64,000 nt of DNA, taken from assembly GCA_021298815.1 (NCBI GenBank), contig JAJTHE010000037.1, forward strand, positions 141,916 to 205,915, read 5' to 3'. Below the pieces are notes generated by a model, which did not search any database, had not been told where the DNA came from, and saw nothing but the letters and a program-made list of their open reading frames with translations. This document shows positions 8,924 through 18,066 of this stretch, piece by piece. How positions within the stretch are numbered: position 1 is the first letter of the stretch; every line of letters starts with the position of its first letter. Origin of the DNA: Betaproteobacteria bacterium (GTDB lineage: Bacteria; Pseudomonadota; Gammaproteobacteria; Burkholderiales; CAIKXV01). The position numbers were made by a program, and so were the translations under genes.

Positions 8924-9889
8924 ATGCCCATAAGAACAGCGGCCACCGGCGTCGCGCTTGCCCTTTGCATGACTACGGCTGGCGCACAGTCGTTCCCGAA
9001 CCAGCCGGTGCGCATCCTCGTCGGCTTCGGCGCCGGCGGCAGCACCGACATCGTCGCGCGCACGCTGGCGCAGAGCCTCACCACCGACTGGAAGCAGAAC
9101 GTGCTGGTCGAGAACCGGCCCGGCGCGAGCGGCATGATCGCCGCCGAGCTGGTTGCGAAAGCGGCGCCCGACGGGCATGTGCTGATGATCACGCCGCAGA
9201 CCAGCCTCGCGGTCGCGCCGGCACTGTTCGGCAAGGCACCCTACGACACGATGCGAGACTTCACGCCGATCACGCAGATCGGCTACACGCCATTGCTGAT
9301 GGTGGTGCATCCGTCGTTCCCGCCGCGCAACTTCAAGGAGTTCCTCGCGCTCGCGCGCAGGACGAAGGAGCCGATCACCTTCGGTTCGGGTGGCATCGGT
9401 TCCTCGCCGCACATGGCCGGTGAACTGATGGCCGCACAGCTCGGGATAAAGATCACCCATGTGCCTTACAAGGGCGAGAACCCGGCGCTCACCGACACCA
9501 TCGGCGGCCAGATCCCGATCATGTTCGGCAACCTGCCGGTGGCGGTGCCGCATGTGAACAACGGCCGGCTGCGCGGCCTCGCCAACACGTGGAGCACGCG
9601 ATCGGTGCTGGCGAAGGACATCCCGACCGTCGCCGAATCCGGCTTCAAGGACTATGCGATCGCCACTTGGTTCGGCCTGCTCGGTCCCGGCAACATGCCG
9701 GCGGACCTGAGCCTGCGCATCCAGCGCGATACCGCACGCGTGCTGAACGTACCCGCAACCCGCGAGAAGCTGGTCGGCATGGGCGTCGATCTCGTGCTCG
9801 ACACGCCGGAACAGTTCCGCGAATACCTGCGCAGCGAGGTCGCCCGCTATGCCAAGGTGATCCGCGACGCCGGCATCAAGGGGGAATAG
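8924..9889 (+). CDS. Bug/TctC-type substrate-binding protein
   Basis: A 321-residue receptor whose ATG lies just after a strong AGGAGGAG site. The short signal peptide ends near TAGAQ. Landmarks are FPNQPVRILVGFGAGGSTD, VENRPGASGM, THVPYKGENP and a VAESGFKDY segment. The stop TAG at 9887-9889 shares its last base with the GTG start of the dehydrogenase gene, so receptor and dehydrogenase are coupled. Context suggests a hydroxy-acid or a lactone-derived acid as ligand. Confidence 0.92.
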   Translation: MPIRTAATGVALALCMTTAGAQSFPNQPVRILVGFGAGGSTDIVARTLAQSLTTDWKQNVLVENRPGASGMIAAELVAKAAPDGHVLMITPQTSLAVAPALFGKAPYDTMRDFTPITQIGYTPLLMVVHPSFPPRNFKEFLALARRTKEPITFGSGGIGSSPHMAGELMAAQLGIKITHVPYKGENPALTDTIGGQIPIMFGNLPVAVPHVNNGRLRGLANTWSTRSVLAKDIPTVAESGFKDYAIATWFGLLGPGNMPADLSLRIQRDTARVLNVPATREKLVGMGVDLVLDTPEQFREYLRSEVARYAKVIRDAGIKGE

Positions 9890-10752
9890 TGCAGGTGCCC
9901 GACCTGCGCATCGGCGTCATCGGCCTGGGCGCGCTGGGCCGGCCGATCGGCGAGCTCTTGCTCAAGGCCGGCTATCGTACCGCCGTGCATGACGTGCGCA
10001 GCCCGCCGATGCAGGAGCTGGCAGCGCTCGGCGCGCAGGCGTGCGAAACGCCCGCAGGCGTTGCGGCGCACAGCGACCTGGTCATCAGCCTGGTGTCGGA
10101 TGCCGCGCAGACCGATGCCATCGTGTCGGGACCTCGCGGCATCCTCGATACCCTCGCGCCCGGCAGCATCTTCGCCACCGGCAGCACACTCGGTCCCGAG
10201 GTGGTACGGCGCGTCGCACGGCAGATCGCGGCGAAGGAGGGCGAAACGCTCGACATGCCGATCTCCGGCGGCATCCTCGCCGCGAAGGAAGGTGCATTGA
10301 GCCTGATGGTCGGTGCGAGCGCGCTGACGCTCGAACGCGCACGTCCGGTGCTTCGCGTGTTCGCGCGCGACATCACCCACTGCGGTGCAGTGGGCAGCGG
10401 CCAGGCGGCGAAGCTCGCGCACCAGCTGGTGTTCGGCACTAACGTGGTGGCACTGCTCGAAGGCCTCGCCCTGGGACAGGCGGGTGGCGTCGATCCCGAA
10501 GTGATGAAGGCGGTGCTCAAGCAGGGGCTCGCCAACAGCACGGTGCTGCAGGTCTGGCACGACCTCGGCCCGCGCTGGAAGGGCATGCTGCAGCCGACCG
10601 GACCCGATGTGCCGCTGCCCAACCTGCGCAAGGACCTGCACCTGGTGCTCGAGATGGCGGAGTCGCTCGGCGTATCGTTGCCGGTGGCGCGCCATGCGTC
10701 CGAGGTCGCCGATTCCGGCGCGGCAACGGGGCATGACGATCCGGCGCTCTAG
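9889..10752 (+). CDS. 3-hydroxyisobutyrate dehydrogenase-family NAD(P)-dependent oxidoreductase
   Basis: A 287-residue beta-hydroxyacid dehydrogenase. The Rossmann motif is LRIGVIGLGALGRPIGELLL (G-x-G-x-x-G) at the N-terminus. Then come the substrate-binding stretch DMPISGGILAAKEGALSLMVG and the catalytic-lysine region GSGQAAKLAHQLVFGTNVVAL. The start is a GTG overlapping the upstream stop by one base; a second GTG 6 bases later is equally possible. It probably oxidises a 3-hydroxy acid or reduces a semialdehyde in the pathway fed by the preceding Bug protein. The following lactonase-like gene is 48 bases downstream. Confidence 0.85.
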   Translation: MQVPDLRIGVIGLGALGRPIGELLLKAGYRTAVHDVRSPPMQELAALGAQACETPAGVAAHSDLVISLVSDAAQTDAIVSGPRGILDTLAPGSIFATGSTLGPEVVRRVARQIAAKEGETLDMPISGGILAAKEGALSLMVGASALTLERARPVLRVFARDITHCGAVGSGQAAKLAHQLVFGTNVVALLEGLALGQAGGVDPEVMKAVLKQGLANSTVLQVWHDLGPRWKGMLQPTGPDVPLPNLRKDLHLVLEMAESLGVSLPVARHASEVADSGAATGHDDPAL

Positions 10753-10800
10753 CGCCGCGCGCGCGGCCCGCATGCCTTCATCCACCGACGGACCGTCCCC

Positions 10801-11640
10801 GTGATCGATACCCGACCCCGCCTGCCCGCGCCGCCCGGCACGTGCGACACGCACATGCACATCTTCGAGCCGGGCTACACGATGCTGCCCGGCGCGAACC
10901 AGCCGTCGATCCCCGCGGGCGTGGCGGAGTATCGCCAGCTGCGCGCGCGGCTGGGCATCACCCGCACAGTGATCGTGCAGCCGGCCGCCTACGGCAACGA
11001 CAACCGCTGCACGCTGGCCGCGATGGCGTCGCTCGCCGATGAAGCGCATCAGACGCGCGGCGTGGCGATCGTGCTGCCCGAAGAGAGCGACGCGCATATC
11101 GCAGCGCTAACCGCCGCCGGCATCCGCGGCATCCGCTACCACCTGCTGCCGTCCGGCTGCGTGACCTGGGACACGCTCGGCACGATGGCCGCACGCGTCG
11201 CGCCGCATGGCTGGCATGTGCAGATACAGACCGGCAGCCGCGAGCTGGCCGAGCATGCCGCACTGCTCGAGTCGCTGCCCTGCGACATCGTGGTCGACCA
11301 CATCGGCCGGTTCGACCAGCCGGTCGTGGCCGATGACCCGGCATGGAAGGCGTTCCGCCGCCTGGTCGACCGCGGACGCTGCTGGGTCAAGCTGTCGGCG
11401 CCGTACCATGGCTCGAAGACCGGGGCGCCGGCCTATGCCGATGCGGCTGCGTCGGCGAAGGAACTCATCCGCGCGGCGCCCGAGCGCATGCTGTTCGGCA
11501 CCAACTGGCCGCACCCGTCACTCAAGGCGAACCTGCCGGACGATGCGGCGCTGCTCGACCTCGTGAACGAGTGGGCGGGCAGCGAGGCGGTGCGGCAGGG
11601 GATCCTGGTCGGGAATGCGGAGAGGGTTTACGGGTTCTGA
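10801..11640 (+). CDS. LigI-like amidohydrolase (lactonase/dicarboxylate hydrolase family)
   Basis: A 279-residue amidohydrolase_2 protein with a GTG start. The N-terminal motif CDTHMHIFEPGYTMLPG is close to that of 2-pyrone-4,6-dicarboxylate lactonase (LigI) relatives. Other conserved segments are VIVQPAAYGNDN, GIRGIRYHLLPSG, IVVDHIGRFDQP and MLFGTNWPHPS. LigI members hydrolyse lactones in aromatic acid breakdown. With the Bug and dehydrogenase genes it makes a plausible three-gene catabolic unit, though the exact compound is unknown. Confidence 0.82.
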   Translation: MIDTRPRLPAPPGTCDTHMHIFEPGYTMLPGANQPSIPAGVAEYRQLRARLGITRTVIVQPAAYGNDNRCTLAAMASLADEAHQTRGVAIVLPEESDAHIAALTAAGIRGIRYHLLPSGCVTWDTLGTMAARVAPHGWHVQIQTGSRELAEHAALLESLPCDIVVDHIGRFDQPVVADDPAWKAFRRLVDRGRCWVKLSAPYHGSKTGAPAYADAAASAKELIRAAPERMLFGTNWPHPSLKANLPDDAALLDLVNEWAGSEAVRQGILVGNAERVYGF

Positions 11641-11658
11641 GGCGGCGCAGGGGCGCCG

Positions 11659-11937
11659 CTAGACCAGATCGATCCGGACCCTGCGGCCAACGAGCGCGGC
11701 GGCACGTTGCAACGTCGTGAGCGTCACGTCTCGTGTAGGGTCGAGCAAGCGATCGACCTGGGATCGGCTGGTGTTGAGCAACACGGCCAGGCGAGACTTG
11801 CTCAGCGATTGTCGCTGCATTGCTTCAGTCAGCTGGTATACGACGACTTCCTTGATCGCCAATGTCTGGCTCTCATCGAAGAGGTCTACCTCCTTGAGCA
11901 CGCTGTCGAGGCTGGTGCCGTGATGTTTCCTGCTCAT
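11659..11937 (-). CDS. XRE-family antitoxin of a Gp49-type TA locus
   Basis: A 92-residue helix-turn-helix protein starting at MSRKHHGTSLDSVL. The DNA-binding helices are in SLSKSRLAVLLNTSRSQVDR, followed by LLDPTRDVTLTTLQRAAAL. This is the usual partner of phage-derived Gp49/HigB-type toxins. Its ATG overlaps the stop of the upstream toxin remnant (ATGA at 11934), so the toxin-first operon is preserved. The antitoxin looks intact while the toxin is not, so it may now act only as a repressor. Confidence 0.85.
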   Translation of the reverse strand: MSRKHHGTSLDSVLKEVDLFDESQTLAIKEVVVYQLTEAMQRQSLSKSRLAVLLNTSRSQVDRLLDPTRDVTLTTLQRAAALVGRRVRIDLV

Positions 11938-12140
11938 GATCTCAGCTCCTTCTGGCGACTTCGCGCCAACGCCAGCGCCTCGCCCGGTGTCTCTTGTGTC
12001 TTCTTGACGCTCGCGTCCAAAGCCTTGAGCCAGTCGCGAACCGGTTCGTTCCCGCCGCTGCTGCGGAAGAAGACGAGCGGCGTCTTCTGCAATGCTTTCG
12101 CTAGCATCGATGCTTGATGCGCGAAGAAGGGATGTACCAC
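11934..12140 (-). pseudogene. Gp49/HigB-type toxin with internal in-frame deletion
   Basis: The 68-residue product joins the N-terminal part of the Gp49 family (PLVFFRSSGGNEPVRDWLKAL) directly to the C-terminal tail (VKKTQETPGEALALARSR). Full-length relatives have roughly 50-60 residues between these, including the central strands G-L-W-E-V-R and R-V-L-F-C that form the RelE-like fold. The frame is kept, so a stable small peptide could be made, but an active ribonuclease is unlikely. The start could be at 12140 or 12107. The antitoxin downstream is intact. Confidence 0.8.
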
Positions 12141-12392
12141 ATAAGGTGCATTTCAGCAAAACAGAGGAGCGTGTCCGGGGCGCAGCGCAGCAGGACGTGC
12201 CGCACGTTCTGGATGGCCTGTCTCTGATGATGCTGACCGCTTGCCGATTGTCATTCGCGCCAGGGAAGGGACTCCTGCTGCGCGAAACCTGGCTGCCCCG
12301 CTGCGGACACCCATGTCCTGATCTTCCGAAAAGCGCACCGATGGTACGGTTACGCCATCTACCCCGACGCCACTGCCCGCCAGGAGACACCC

Positions 12393-13352
12393 ATGACCCC
12401 CGAAGAACAACGCGCCCTGCTCGCCGTCGCCCTGCTCGCCGCATTCGCCGATGGCGACAAGTCCGACGCCGAGCGCGAGGAAGTCAAGCGCATCGTGCGC
12501 AATCTCGGCGGCCAGGCCGCGGGACTCGACGTCTCGGCGCTGATGCAGGACGTGCTGCTCAAGCGCATCGGCGTAGCCGAAGCGGTGGCCGCGCTGAAGG
12601 CCCCCGAGCATCGCCAGCTGGCCTACGAGCTTGCGGTATGCGTCTGCGATGCGGACGGCCTGCAGTCACCGGCCGAGCGCCATTTCCTCAACGGGCTGAA
12701 GACAGCGCTCGGCAACAACGTCGATACCGCTTTCGTCGCCCAGGCCGATGGCCTCGCACGCGAGACCGATGCGCCGGTGGCAGTAGCGGCGGCGGTGGGT
12801 ACTCCTGCCGCGCCCGCCGCCGCCATCGACCGCGCGGCGCTCGACCAGCGCATCTTCAACCGCGCGGTGCTCTGCGGCGCGCTGGAACTGCTGCCGCAGA
12901 GCTGGGCCAGCATGGCGATCATCCCGCTGCAGGTGAAGCTGGTGCACGGCATCGCGCAGGCGCATGGCATCACGTCGATCGACGCCGGCATGGTGAAGGA
13001 GTTCATCGCCACCGCCGGTGTCGGGCTGACCGGCCAGTACCTGGAGCAGTTCGGCCGCAAGCTGGTCGGCGGCCTGCTCGGCAAGGTCATGGGCGGGCTC
13101 GGACGCGGCGTGGGCAGCGCGGGCACCGGCATGGCGATGAGCTTCGCGACCACCTATGCGCTGGGGCAGCTGGCCGTGCGCTACTACGGCGGCGGGCGGC
13201 AGATGAGCACGGCGCTGCTCAAGCAGACCTACCAGGACCTGCTGGCGAGCGCGAAGCAGATCGAGCCGCAGGCGCTGCCGCAGATCCAGCACCAGGCCCG
13301 CACGCTGGACGCGGGCAAGGTGCTGCAGATGGTGCGCCAGTCGATGGTGTGA
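12393..13352 (+). CDS. TerB-like domain plus DUF697-type C-terminal protein
   Basis: A 319-residue protein behind an AGGAGA site. Residues about 1-105 form a helical TerB/DjlA-N-like domain (DGDKSDAEREEVKRIV and a second repeat DADGLQSPAERHFL, each with the acidic D-G-x-x-x-x-x-E motif). An Ala/Pro/Val-rich linker follows. Residues about 165-280 resemble DUF697 (MAIIPLQVKLVHGIAQAHGI, then a Gly-rich membrane-like segment VGGLLGKVMGGLGRGVGSAG). The call is by domain pattern. A role in membrane stress or metal response is only a guess; no ter operon lies nearby. Confidence 0.7.
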   Translation: MTPEEQRALLAVALLAAFADGDKSDAEREEVKRIVRNLGGQAAGLDVSALMQDVLLKRIGVAEAVAALKAPEHRQLAYELAVCVCDADGLQSPAERHFLNGLKTALGNNVDTAFVAQADGLARETDAPVAVAAAVGTPAAPAAAIDRAALDQRIFNRAVLCGALELLPQSWASMAIIPLQVKLVHGIAQAHGITSIDAGMVKEFIATAGVGLTGQYLEQFGRKLVGGLLGKVMGGLGRGVGSAGTGMAMSFATTYALGQLAVRYYGGGRQMSTALLKQTYQDLLASAKQIEPQALPQIQHQARTLDAGKVLQMVRQSMV

Positions 13353-13367
13353 GGCGGGAAGCCCTCG

Positions 13368-13970
13368 CTAGGCCAGCGAAGCCTCGATCTCGGCAAAGGT
13401 CCGCGCCACTTCCAGCGGTTGGCCCTGCGCACCGACGGTTGCGCCCAACTGGCGTTCGATCTGCGTAGCCGAGAACACGCCGCGCACCGCCTGCGCGCCA
13501 TCGGGCAGCGTCTCCACCACCAGCGCATGCTGGCGGCCGCAACCGCGCAGGCGGGCGAGGACATGTCCGACGCGGGCGTGCCGGACGTCATCGACGCGGA
13601 ACGCTTCCAGCCGGATGCGCGGCGTCATGATGTCGCGCACCAGCAGTTCCGAGACCGGCACGGCGTTCTGGCGCGCGGCGAGCACCGGCCGTTCGCCGAG
13701 CATGTCGTTGAGCGTCACCAGGCCCTCGATGCGACCGGTGATGTCGACGCAGAACAGCATCCGCACGCCGCGGTTGCGCATGCGCTCGCGGGCGTGGGCG
13801 ACCGAGTCGCCGGCACGCACCACGACCGCGGTGGTGCGGCGCAGGTCGGTCATCGAATCCAGGGCCGGGCTCTCCAGCGTGACGCGATCGGGCAGCACCT
13901 GCGCCGGTTGCAGGATGCCGGCGCCGGGGAGGACCGTGACCACCGGCAGTGGATTGAACTCGTCGAACAT
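13368..13970 (-). CDS. CBS-domain protein
   Basis: A 200-residue protein starting at MFDEFNPLPVV (ATG at 13970 after GGGAGA). Two CBS repeats are visible: one with MTDLRRTTAVVVRAGDSVAHAR and FCVDITGRIEGLVTLNDML, and one with VRDIMTPRIRLEAF and the end segment VRGVFSATQIERQL. CBS pairs bind adenine nucleotides and act as sensors in many proteins. No other domain is attached, so it is probably a stand-alone regulator or a partner of an unlinked enzyme. Confidence 0.8.
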   Translation of the reverse strand: MFDEFNPLPVVTVLPGAGILQPAQVLPDRVTLESPALDSMTDLRRTTAVVVRAGDSVAHARERMRNRGVRMLFCVDITGRIEGLVTLNDMLGERPVLAARQNAVPVSELLVRDIMTPRIRLEAFRVDDVRHARVGHVLARLRGCGRQHALVVETLPDGAQAVRGVFSATQIERQLGATVGAQGQPLEVARTFAEIEASLA

Positions 13971-14125
13971 CGCGATCTCCCTTCGGGAAGTGCGCCAGGC
14001 GATGGCGCCGGGACCCGGTCGCGGATTCGCGACCGTGGTGCCATGACGCACATGCTGCGCCTGTGACGCTTACGGCGACCTTTCCGTCCGGGTTGCACGG
14101 CCTGTCGCAGCCCTGGCGCAGCGGG

Positions 14126-14881
14126 TCAGCCGTCGCCCTTCGGAAACTGCATCACGACGACTTCCGCACCGAGCGGCCCGGCCTCGAAGGCGTATGCAGC
14201 CTCGTCCGGATCCACGAAGACCATCGACCAGGGTGGCAGCGATTGGCCCGCAACCTCCACGCTACCGTTCGCGACGAACAGGTAGCAGCCCCCGCCCGCC
14301 TGCGGATCCAGCCCCGGCGTGGACAGGCCTGCACCCAGCCGCACGATGAACGCGGCCAGTTCGTCGTCGATCTTCGCCGGGTCGTAGAGCGGCTCCCATG
14401 CGACGTCCTTGCGATGCTGCAGCACCGGTCGCGTCGACAGCGGGATGGTCGGCGTCACCCAGTTGCGCCGCTTGCTCGGCTTCAGCGCTTCGCGGTAGCC
14501 GGGGCGGCCGATGTACACCGGATGAGAGTTGCCGGTGCGGTTGCGCAGCGAGATGAAGGTCAGCCCGTGCGGGCCGGCGACCAGCGGGCCATAGCCGGTG
14601 TGGTGGTCCTTGTACTGCAGCATCAGCGGGCGCAGCTCGGTCTTCGCGAGCGTGCCCGAACCGTCCGGGAAGAGCTGGAACTGGGTCACGCCATGGAAGT
14701 GCGGCAGGATGGTTTCGCCGGCGCACATCTGCGTCATCAGCGATTGCGGGCCGGGCGAGAGCTCGTCGCTGCTGTAGCGCGGGCCGAAGTAGGACGAACC
14801 CCAGTGCTCGACGCCGGTGCCGCGCGAGGCGACCGGGCGCAGGTTGTCGAGGACTTCGGTGCCGTTACGTGTGTGGATCAT
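14126..14881 (-). CDS. Cupin-like hypothetical protein
   Basis: A 251-residue protein starting at MIHTRNGTEVLDNLRP. The central segment ETILPHFHGVTQFQLF has the histidine spacing of a cupin first motif. The C-terminal half repeats a beta-barrel pattern (GGGCYLFVANGSVEVAGQ, then SMVFVDPDEAAYAFEAG). It may therefore be a bicupin. No catalytic assignment is possible. It lies upstream of a Bug gene on the same strand and may be part of that transcription unit on the minus strand, or separate from it. Confidence 0.55.
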   Translation of the reverse strand: MIHTRNGTEVLDNLRPVASRGTGVEHWGSSYFGPRYSSDELSPGPQSLMTQMCAGETILPHFHGVTQFQLFPDGSGTLAKTELRPLMLQYKDHHTGYGPLVAGPHGLTFISLRNRTGNSHPVYIGRPGYREALKPSKRRNWVTPTIPLSTRPVLQHRKDVAWEPLYDPAKIDDELAAFIVRLGAGLSTPGLDPQAGGGCYLFVANGSVEVAGQSLPPWSMVFVDPDEAAYAFEAGPLGAEVVVMQFPKGDG

Positions 14882-14943
14882 GTCCAGGCCAACGGTTCAG
14901 TGTCGATGACGATGCAAAAGGCAAGACCTGACCCCAATCACAA

Positions 14944-15915
14944 TCAGTCCACCCGGATGCCGGCGCTTCGGATCACCTTGCCCCACTTCTCGACTTCGGT
15001 GGCAAGGTAGCGCCCGAACGGCTCGGGTGCCATCACGCTCGGCTCGAGTCCCGCGGCCAGCAGCTTCTGCCGGACCTCCGGCCGCCCGACCACCGTCGCG
15101 ACGCCCTCGTGCAGGCGCGAGACGATCTCGCGCGGCACCTCGGCCGGCGCCAGCAGGCCGTACCAGATGTCGACCGCGAAGCCCGGCACGCCGCTCTCGG
15201 CGACGGTAGGCAGCTGCGGCTGTGCCATCGAGCGGCGGGCGCTGGTCACCGCGAGCGCCTTCAGCCGCCCGGCCGTGACGTGCGGCATGGTCGAGGCAAC
15301 GCTGGAGGCCGCGGCAACGATGCGTCCGCCGATCAGGTCGGCGAGGATCGGTGGCGTGCCCTTGTACGGCACGTGCACCAGCCGCACGCCGGCGGACATC
15401 GCCAGCAGCTCCACCGTCATGTGCCCCGGGCTGCCGTTGCCGGACGTACCGAACGACAGTTCGCCGGGCCGCGCCCGCGCCAGCGCGAGCAGGTCCTTCA
15501 TCGATCCCGCCGGCAGCGAGGGATGCACAACCAGCACGCTCGGCGAGGAGACGATCATCGACACCGGCGCGAGGTCCTTCAGCGTGTCGTAGCTGAGCTT
15601 GTAGAGCGCGGGTGCGGTGACATGGCCGGGCGAGGTCATCAGCAGCGTGTAGCCATCGGGCGCGGCGCGCACGACCGCCTCGGTGGCGATGGTGCCGCCA
15701 GCGCCGGGACGGTTGTCCACGATCACCGGCTGCCCCCACGCATCGGTGAGTGCCTGGCCGACGATGCGCGCGGTGGCGTCCACGCCGCCACCCGCCGCAA
15801 GCGTGCAGACGATGCGGATCGGCTTCGCGGGATACGCCTGGGCGAACGCGTGCGATGCGGACGACAGCACGAGGCCGGAGGCGGCGAGTTGCAACACGGG
15901 GAGCTGGATGCGCAT
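14944..15915 (-). CDS. Bug/TctC-type substrate-binding protein
   Basis: A 323-residue receptor starting at MRIQLPVLQL with a signal peptide ending near HAFAQ. Landmarks are YPAKPIRIVCTLAAGGGVD, VDNRPGAGG, DGYTLLMTS, VHVPYKGTPP and LPTVAESGVPGF. It sits 8 bases after the stop of the PRISE-type reductase gene upstream and is almost certainly co-transcribed with it. Confidence 0.92.
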   Translation of the reverse strand: MRIQLPVLQLAASGLVLSSASHAFAQAYPAKPIRIVCTLAAGGGVDATARIVGQALTDAWGQPVIVDNRPGAGGTIATEAVVRAAPDGYTLLMTSPGHVTAPALYKLSYDTLKDLAPVSMIVSSPSVLVVHPSLPAGSMKDLLALARARPGELSFGTSGNGSPGHMTVELLAMSAGVRLVHVPYKGTPPILADLIGGRIVAAASSVASTMPHVTAGRLKALAVTSARRSMAQPQLPTVAESGVPGFAVDIWYGLLAPAEVPREIVSRLHEGVATVVGRPEVRQKLLAAGLEPSVMAPEPFGRYLATEVEKWGKVIRSAGIRVD

Positions 15916-15923
15916 GGTCAGGG

Positions 15924-16979
15924 TCAGGGCAGTACCCGCTGTTCGCGGAACCGCTGCAGGTGGTCGAGGAACATCCGTTCGGTATCGAGGCACTCGGCGA
16001 AGCCCGCCTGCCGCAGCGCGATCGTCGACGACATCACGTCGTAGCCGCGGCGGAAGTTGAAGTCGGCGTAGGACCACACGCCGGCCTGCGACAGCGGCCG
16101 CGGCAGCAAGCCATGCCGCGCGACCACCGCATCCCAGATCGCGTCCTTGCCCTGCATGAAGCCGGCAAGGGTCGTGCCTTCCTGCACAGGACCGGTATCC
16201 ATCCCGAAGAACGTGGCGAACGCCGGCCACAGGTTGCGCCAGCGCACGTAGTCGCCGTTGGTGACGTTGAACACCCGGTTCGCGCAGGCCGGCGTGGTGA
16301 CGATGAAGGCGATCGCACGCGCGAGCAGGTCGGCATCGACGCTCTGGTAGAGCGCATCGAAGCCCGACTGCGTCCCCGGGAAGGCGAGCGGCTGGCCGAG
16401 TTCCTTCAGCACCGCGGCGTAGACGCCGACCATGTTCGCGATGCTGCGCGCGATCGCCTGCCGGCCCTCGCAGACGCCGTGCGGGCGGCTGGCGCTCCAG
16501 GTCCAGGCCTTGCCCGCGCTGCGCTCGACGAGCAGGTCTTCCTGCGCGTAGTACCAGTTCGACGGCGTCACGCGCGGGTCGGATTCGCGCGCCGGCGTGC
16601 GGTACGGGCCGAGGTCGGAGCCGTAGACCTTGCTGCCCTGGACGATATGGACGTGCGCGAGCCGCGGGGAGGATCGCTCGAGTGCGTCGAGCAGGTTGCG
16701 CAGCATGTCGACGTTGTCGTCGACGGACTCGCGTTTCGCCATCGAGTGGGTGGCGCGGGCGCAGTAGACCAGGTGGGTGATGCCGGCCAGGGGAGACAGC
16801 CGATCGCGCACATCGTCCGCCGAGGACAGGTCGACGGCGATCGCACGCGTGTTCGAAACGGAGGTCGCCGAGCGAGACAGGGCGACAACGTCCCAGTCGC
16901 CGCGCTCGGCCAGCGTGCGCAGGACGGCACGGCCGACGACGCCGCTGGCGCCGGCGATCAGCGCGCAGGGGCGAGGCAT
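15924..16979 (-). CDS. PRISE-type NAD(P)-dependent reductase (SDR superfamily)
   Basis: A 351-residue extended short-chain dehydrogenase. The nucleotide-binding motif is ALIAGASGVVGRAVL (G-x-x-G-x-x-G) at residues about 6-20. The active-site stretch NWYYAQEDLL, around residue 140, matches the N-F-Y-Y-x-x-E-D motif of the progesterone-5-beta-reductase/iridoid-synthase-like (PRISE) group, which reduces activated enones. The C-terminal FNVTNGDYVRWRNLWPAFA is also typical. The bacterial substrate is unknown. It lies between two Bug genes. Confidence 0.8.
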   Translation of the reverse strand: MPRPCALIAGASGVVGRAVLRTLAERGDWDVVALSRSATSVSNTRAIAVDLSSADDVRDRLSPLAGITHLVYCARATHSMAKRESVDDNVDMLRNLLDALERSSPRLAHVHIVQGSKVYGSDLGPYRTPARESDPRVTPSNWYYAQEDLLVERSAGKAWTWSASRPHGVCEGRQAIARSIANMVGVYAAVLKELGQPLAFPGTQSGFDALYQSVDADLLARAIAFIVTTPACANRVFNVTNGDYVRWRNLWPAFATFFGMDTGPVQEGTTLAGFMQGKDAIWDAVVARHGLLPRPLSQAGVWSYADFNFRRGYDVMSSTIALRQAGFAECLDTERMFLDHLQRFREQRVLP

Positions 16980-17012
16980 GGGTGGCCGACCGGTTGCATG
17001 GGGTTCCTCCTG

Positions 17013-18014
17013 CTATTGCGGCCGCAGCCCGGCCGCCTTCATCACCTTGCGCCACTTCGCCAGCTCGGCGCGCAGGTACTCCCCGAACTGCTCGGGCGTG
17101 CTGCCGACGACCTTGCCGCCGGCCGCCTCGAGCGCCGCACGCAGGTCGGGTGCGTCGCGCAGCATCGCGACGATCTCTGCATTGAGCCGCTGCACGATCT
17201 CGCGCGGCGTGCCGCTGCGCACGACGACGGCATGCCAGGACTCGGCTGCGAACCCCGGATACCCCTGTTCCGCGACCGTCGGCACGTCGGGCAACGGCGC
17301 GAACCGACCGGCCGAGGAAACGGCGAGTGCACGCAACCGCCCCGCCTTCACCTGCTGCACCATGATGATCGGGGTCAGCATGCCCATCGACACATGGCCG
17401 GCCATGATGTCGCTGGCAGCGGGGTTGTCTCCCTTGTACGGAACATGGGTGAGCTTCATGCCGGCGGCCAGGCTCAGGTACTCGGCCACCAGGTGCGTCG
17501 CGGTACCCTGGCCGGTGGTCGCATTGGTGAGCTCGAGCGGCTTCGACCGGGCGAGGCGCACCAGGTCGGCCAGCGAACGCACCGGCAGCGACGGGTTCGC
17601 GACCAGCACGAACGGGAAGGTCGCGACCAGCGTGACCGGCGCCACGTCCTGCAACGGATCGTAGACCGGCTTCTCCTGGCCGGCCGGGGTGGTGGCGAGC
17701 ACGCCGGCCGCGCCGACGAACAGCGTGTACCCGTCGGACGGTGCCTTGAGCAGCGCCTCGACGCCGATCATGCCCGAGGCACCGGGGCGGTTCTCGACCA
17801 GCACTGGCCTGCCGAGCGCATCACCGAGCCGCACGGCGATCATGCGTCCGGTCGTGTCGACCGCTCCGCCTGCCGCGAACGGGACGATCATGCGCAAGGG
17901 CTTCGCCGGCCACGCGGCCACCGGCGACTCGGCCGCCAGCGCGACCGACGGCACACCCGACGACAGGCCTGCGACAGGCAGCAGCCCGACGGCCAGCAGC
18001 GCACTCCGGTTCAT
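17013..18014 (-). CDS. Bug/TctC-type substrate-binding protein
   Basis: A 333-residue receptor with N-terminus MNRSALLAVGLLPVAGL as a long signal peptide. Landmarks are WPAKPLRMIVPFAAGGAVD, VENRPGASGM, DGYTLFVGA, THVPYKGDNP and VPTVAEQGYPGF. The gene is 52 bases from the next start upstream (alpha/beta hydrolase stop at 18067) and 33 bases before the reductase, so the four minus-strand genes from 18966 down to 14944 probably form one operon. Confidence 0.92.
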   Translation of the reverse strand: MNRSALLAVGLLPVAGLSSGVPSVALAAESPVAAWPAKPLRMIVPFAAGGAVDTTGRMIAVRLGDALGRPVLVENRPGASGMIGVEALLKAPSDGYTLFVGAAGVLATTPAGQEKPVYDPLQDVAPVTLVATFPFVLVANPSLPVRSLADLVRLARSKPLELTNATTGQGTATHLVAEYLSLAAGMKLTHVPYKGDNPAASDIMAGHVSMGMLTPIIMVQQVKAGRLRALAVSSAGRFAPLPDVPTVAEQGYPGFAAESWHAVVVRSGTPREIVQRLNAEIVAMLRDAPDLRAALEAAGGKVVGSTPEQFGEYLRAELAKWRKVMKAAGLRPQ

Positions 18015-18066
18015 CTTCCTCCTCCTCCTCGTACGGCGGTGCTTCAGGCGGCACCGCGCGTCGACT

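Noticed and set aside
12141..12392. Possible gene or operator between the Gp49 remnant and the TerB gene
   Set aside because: No convincing frame and only a weak ACC-N6-GGT symmetry near 12137-12148.
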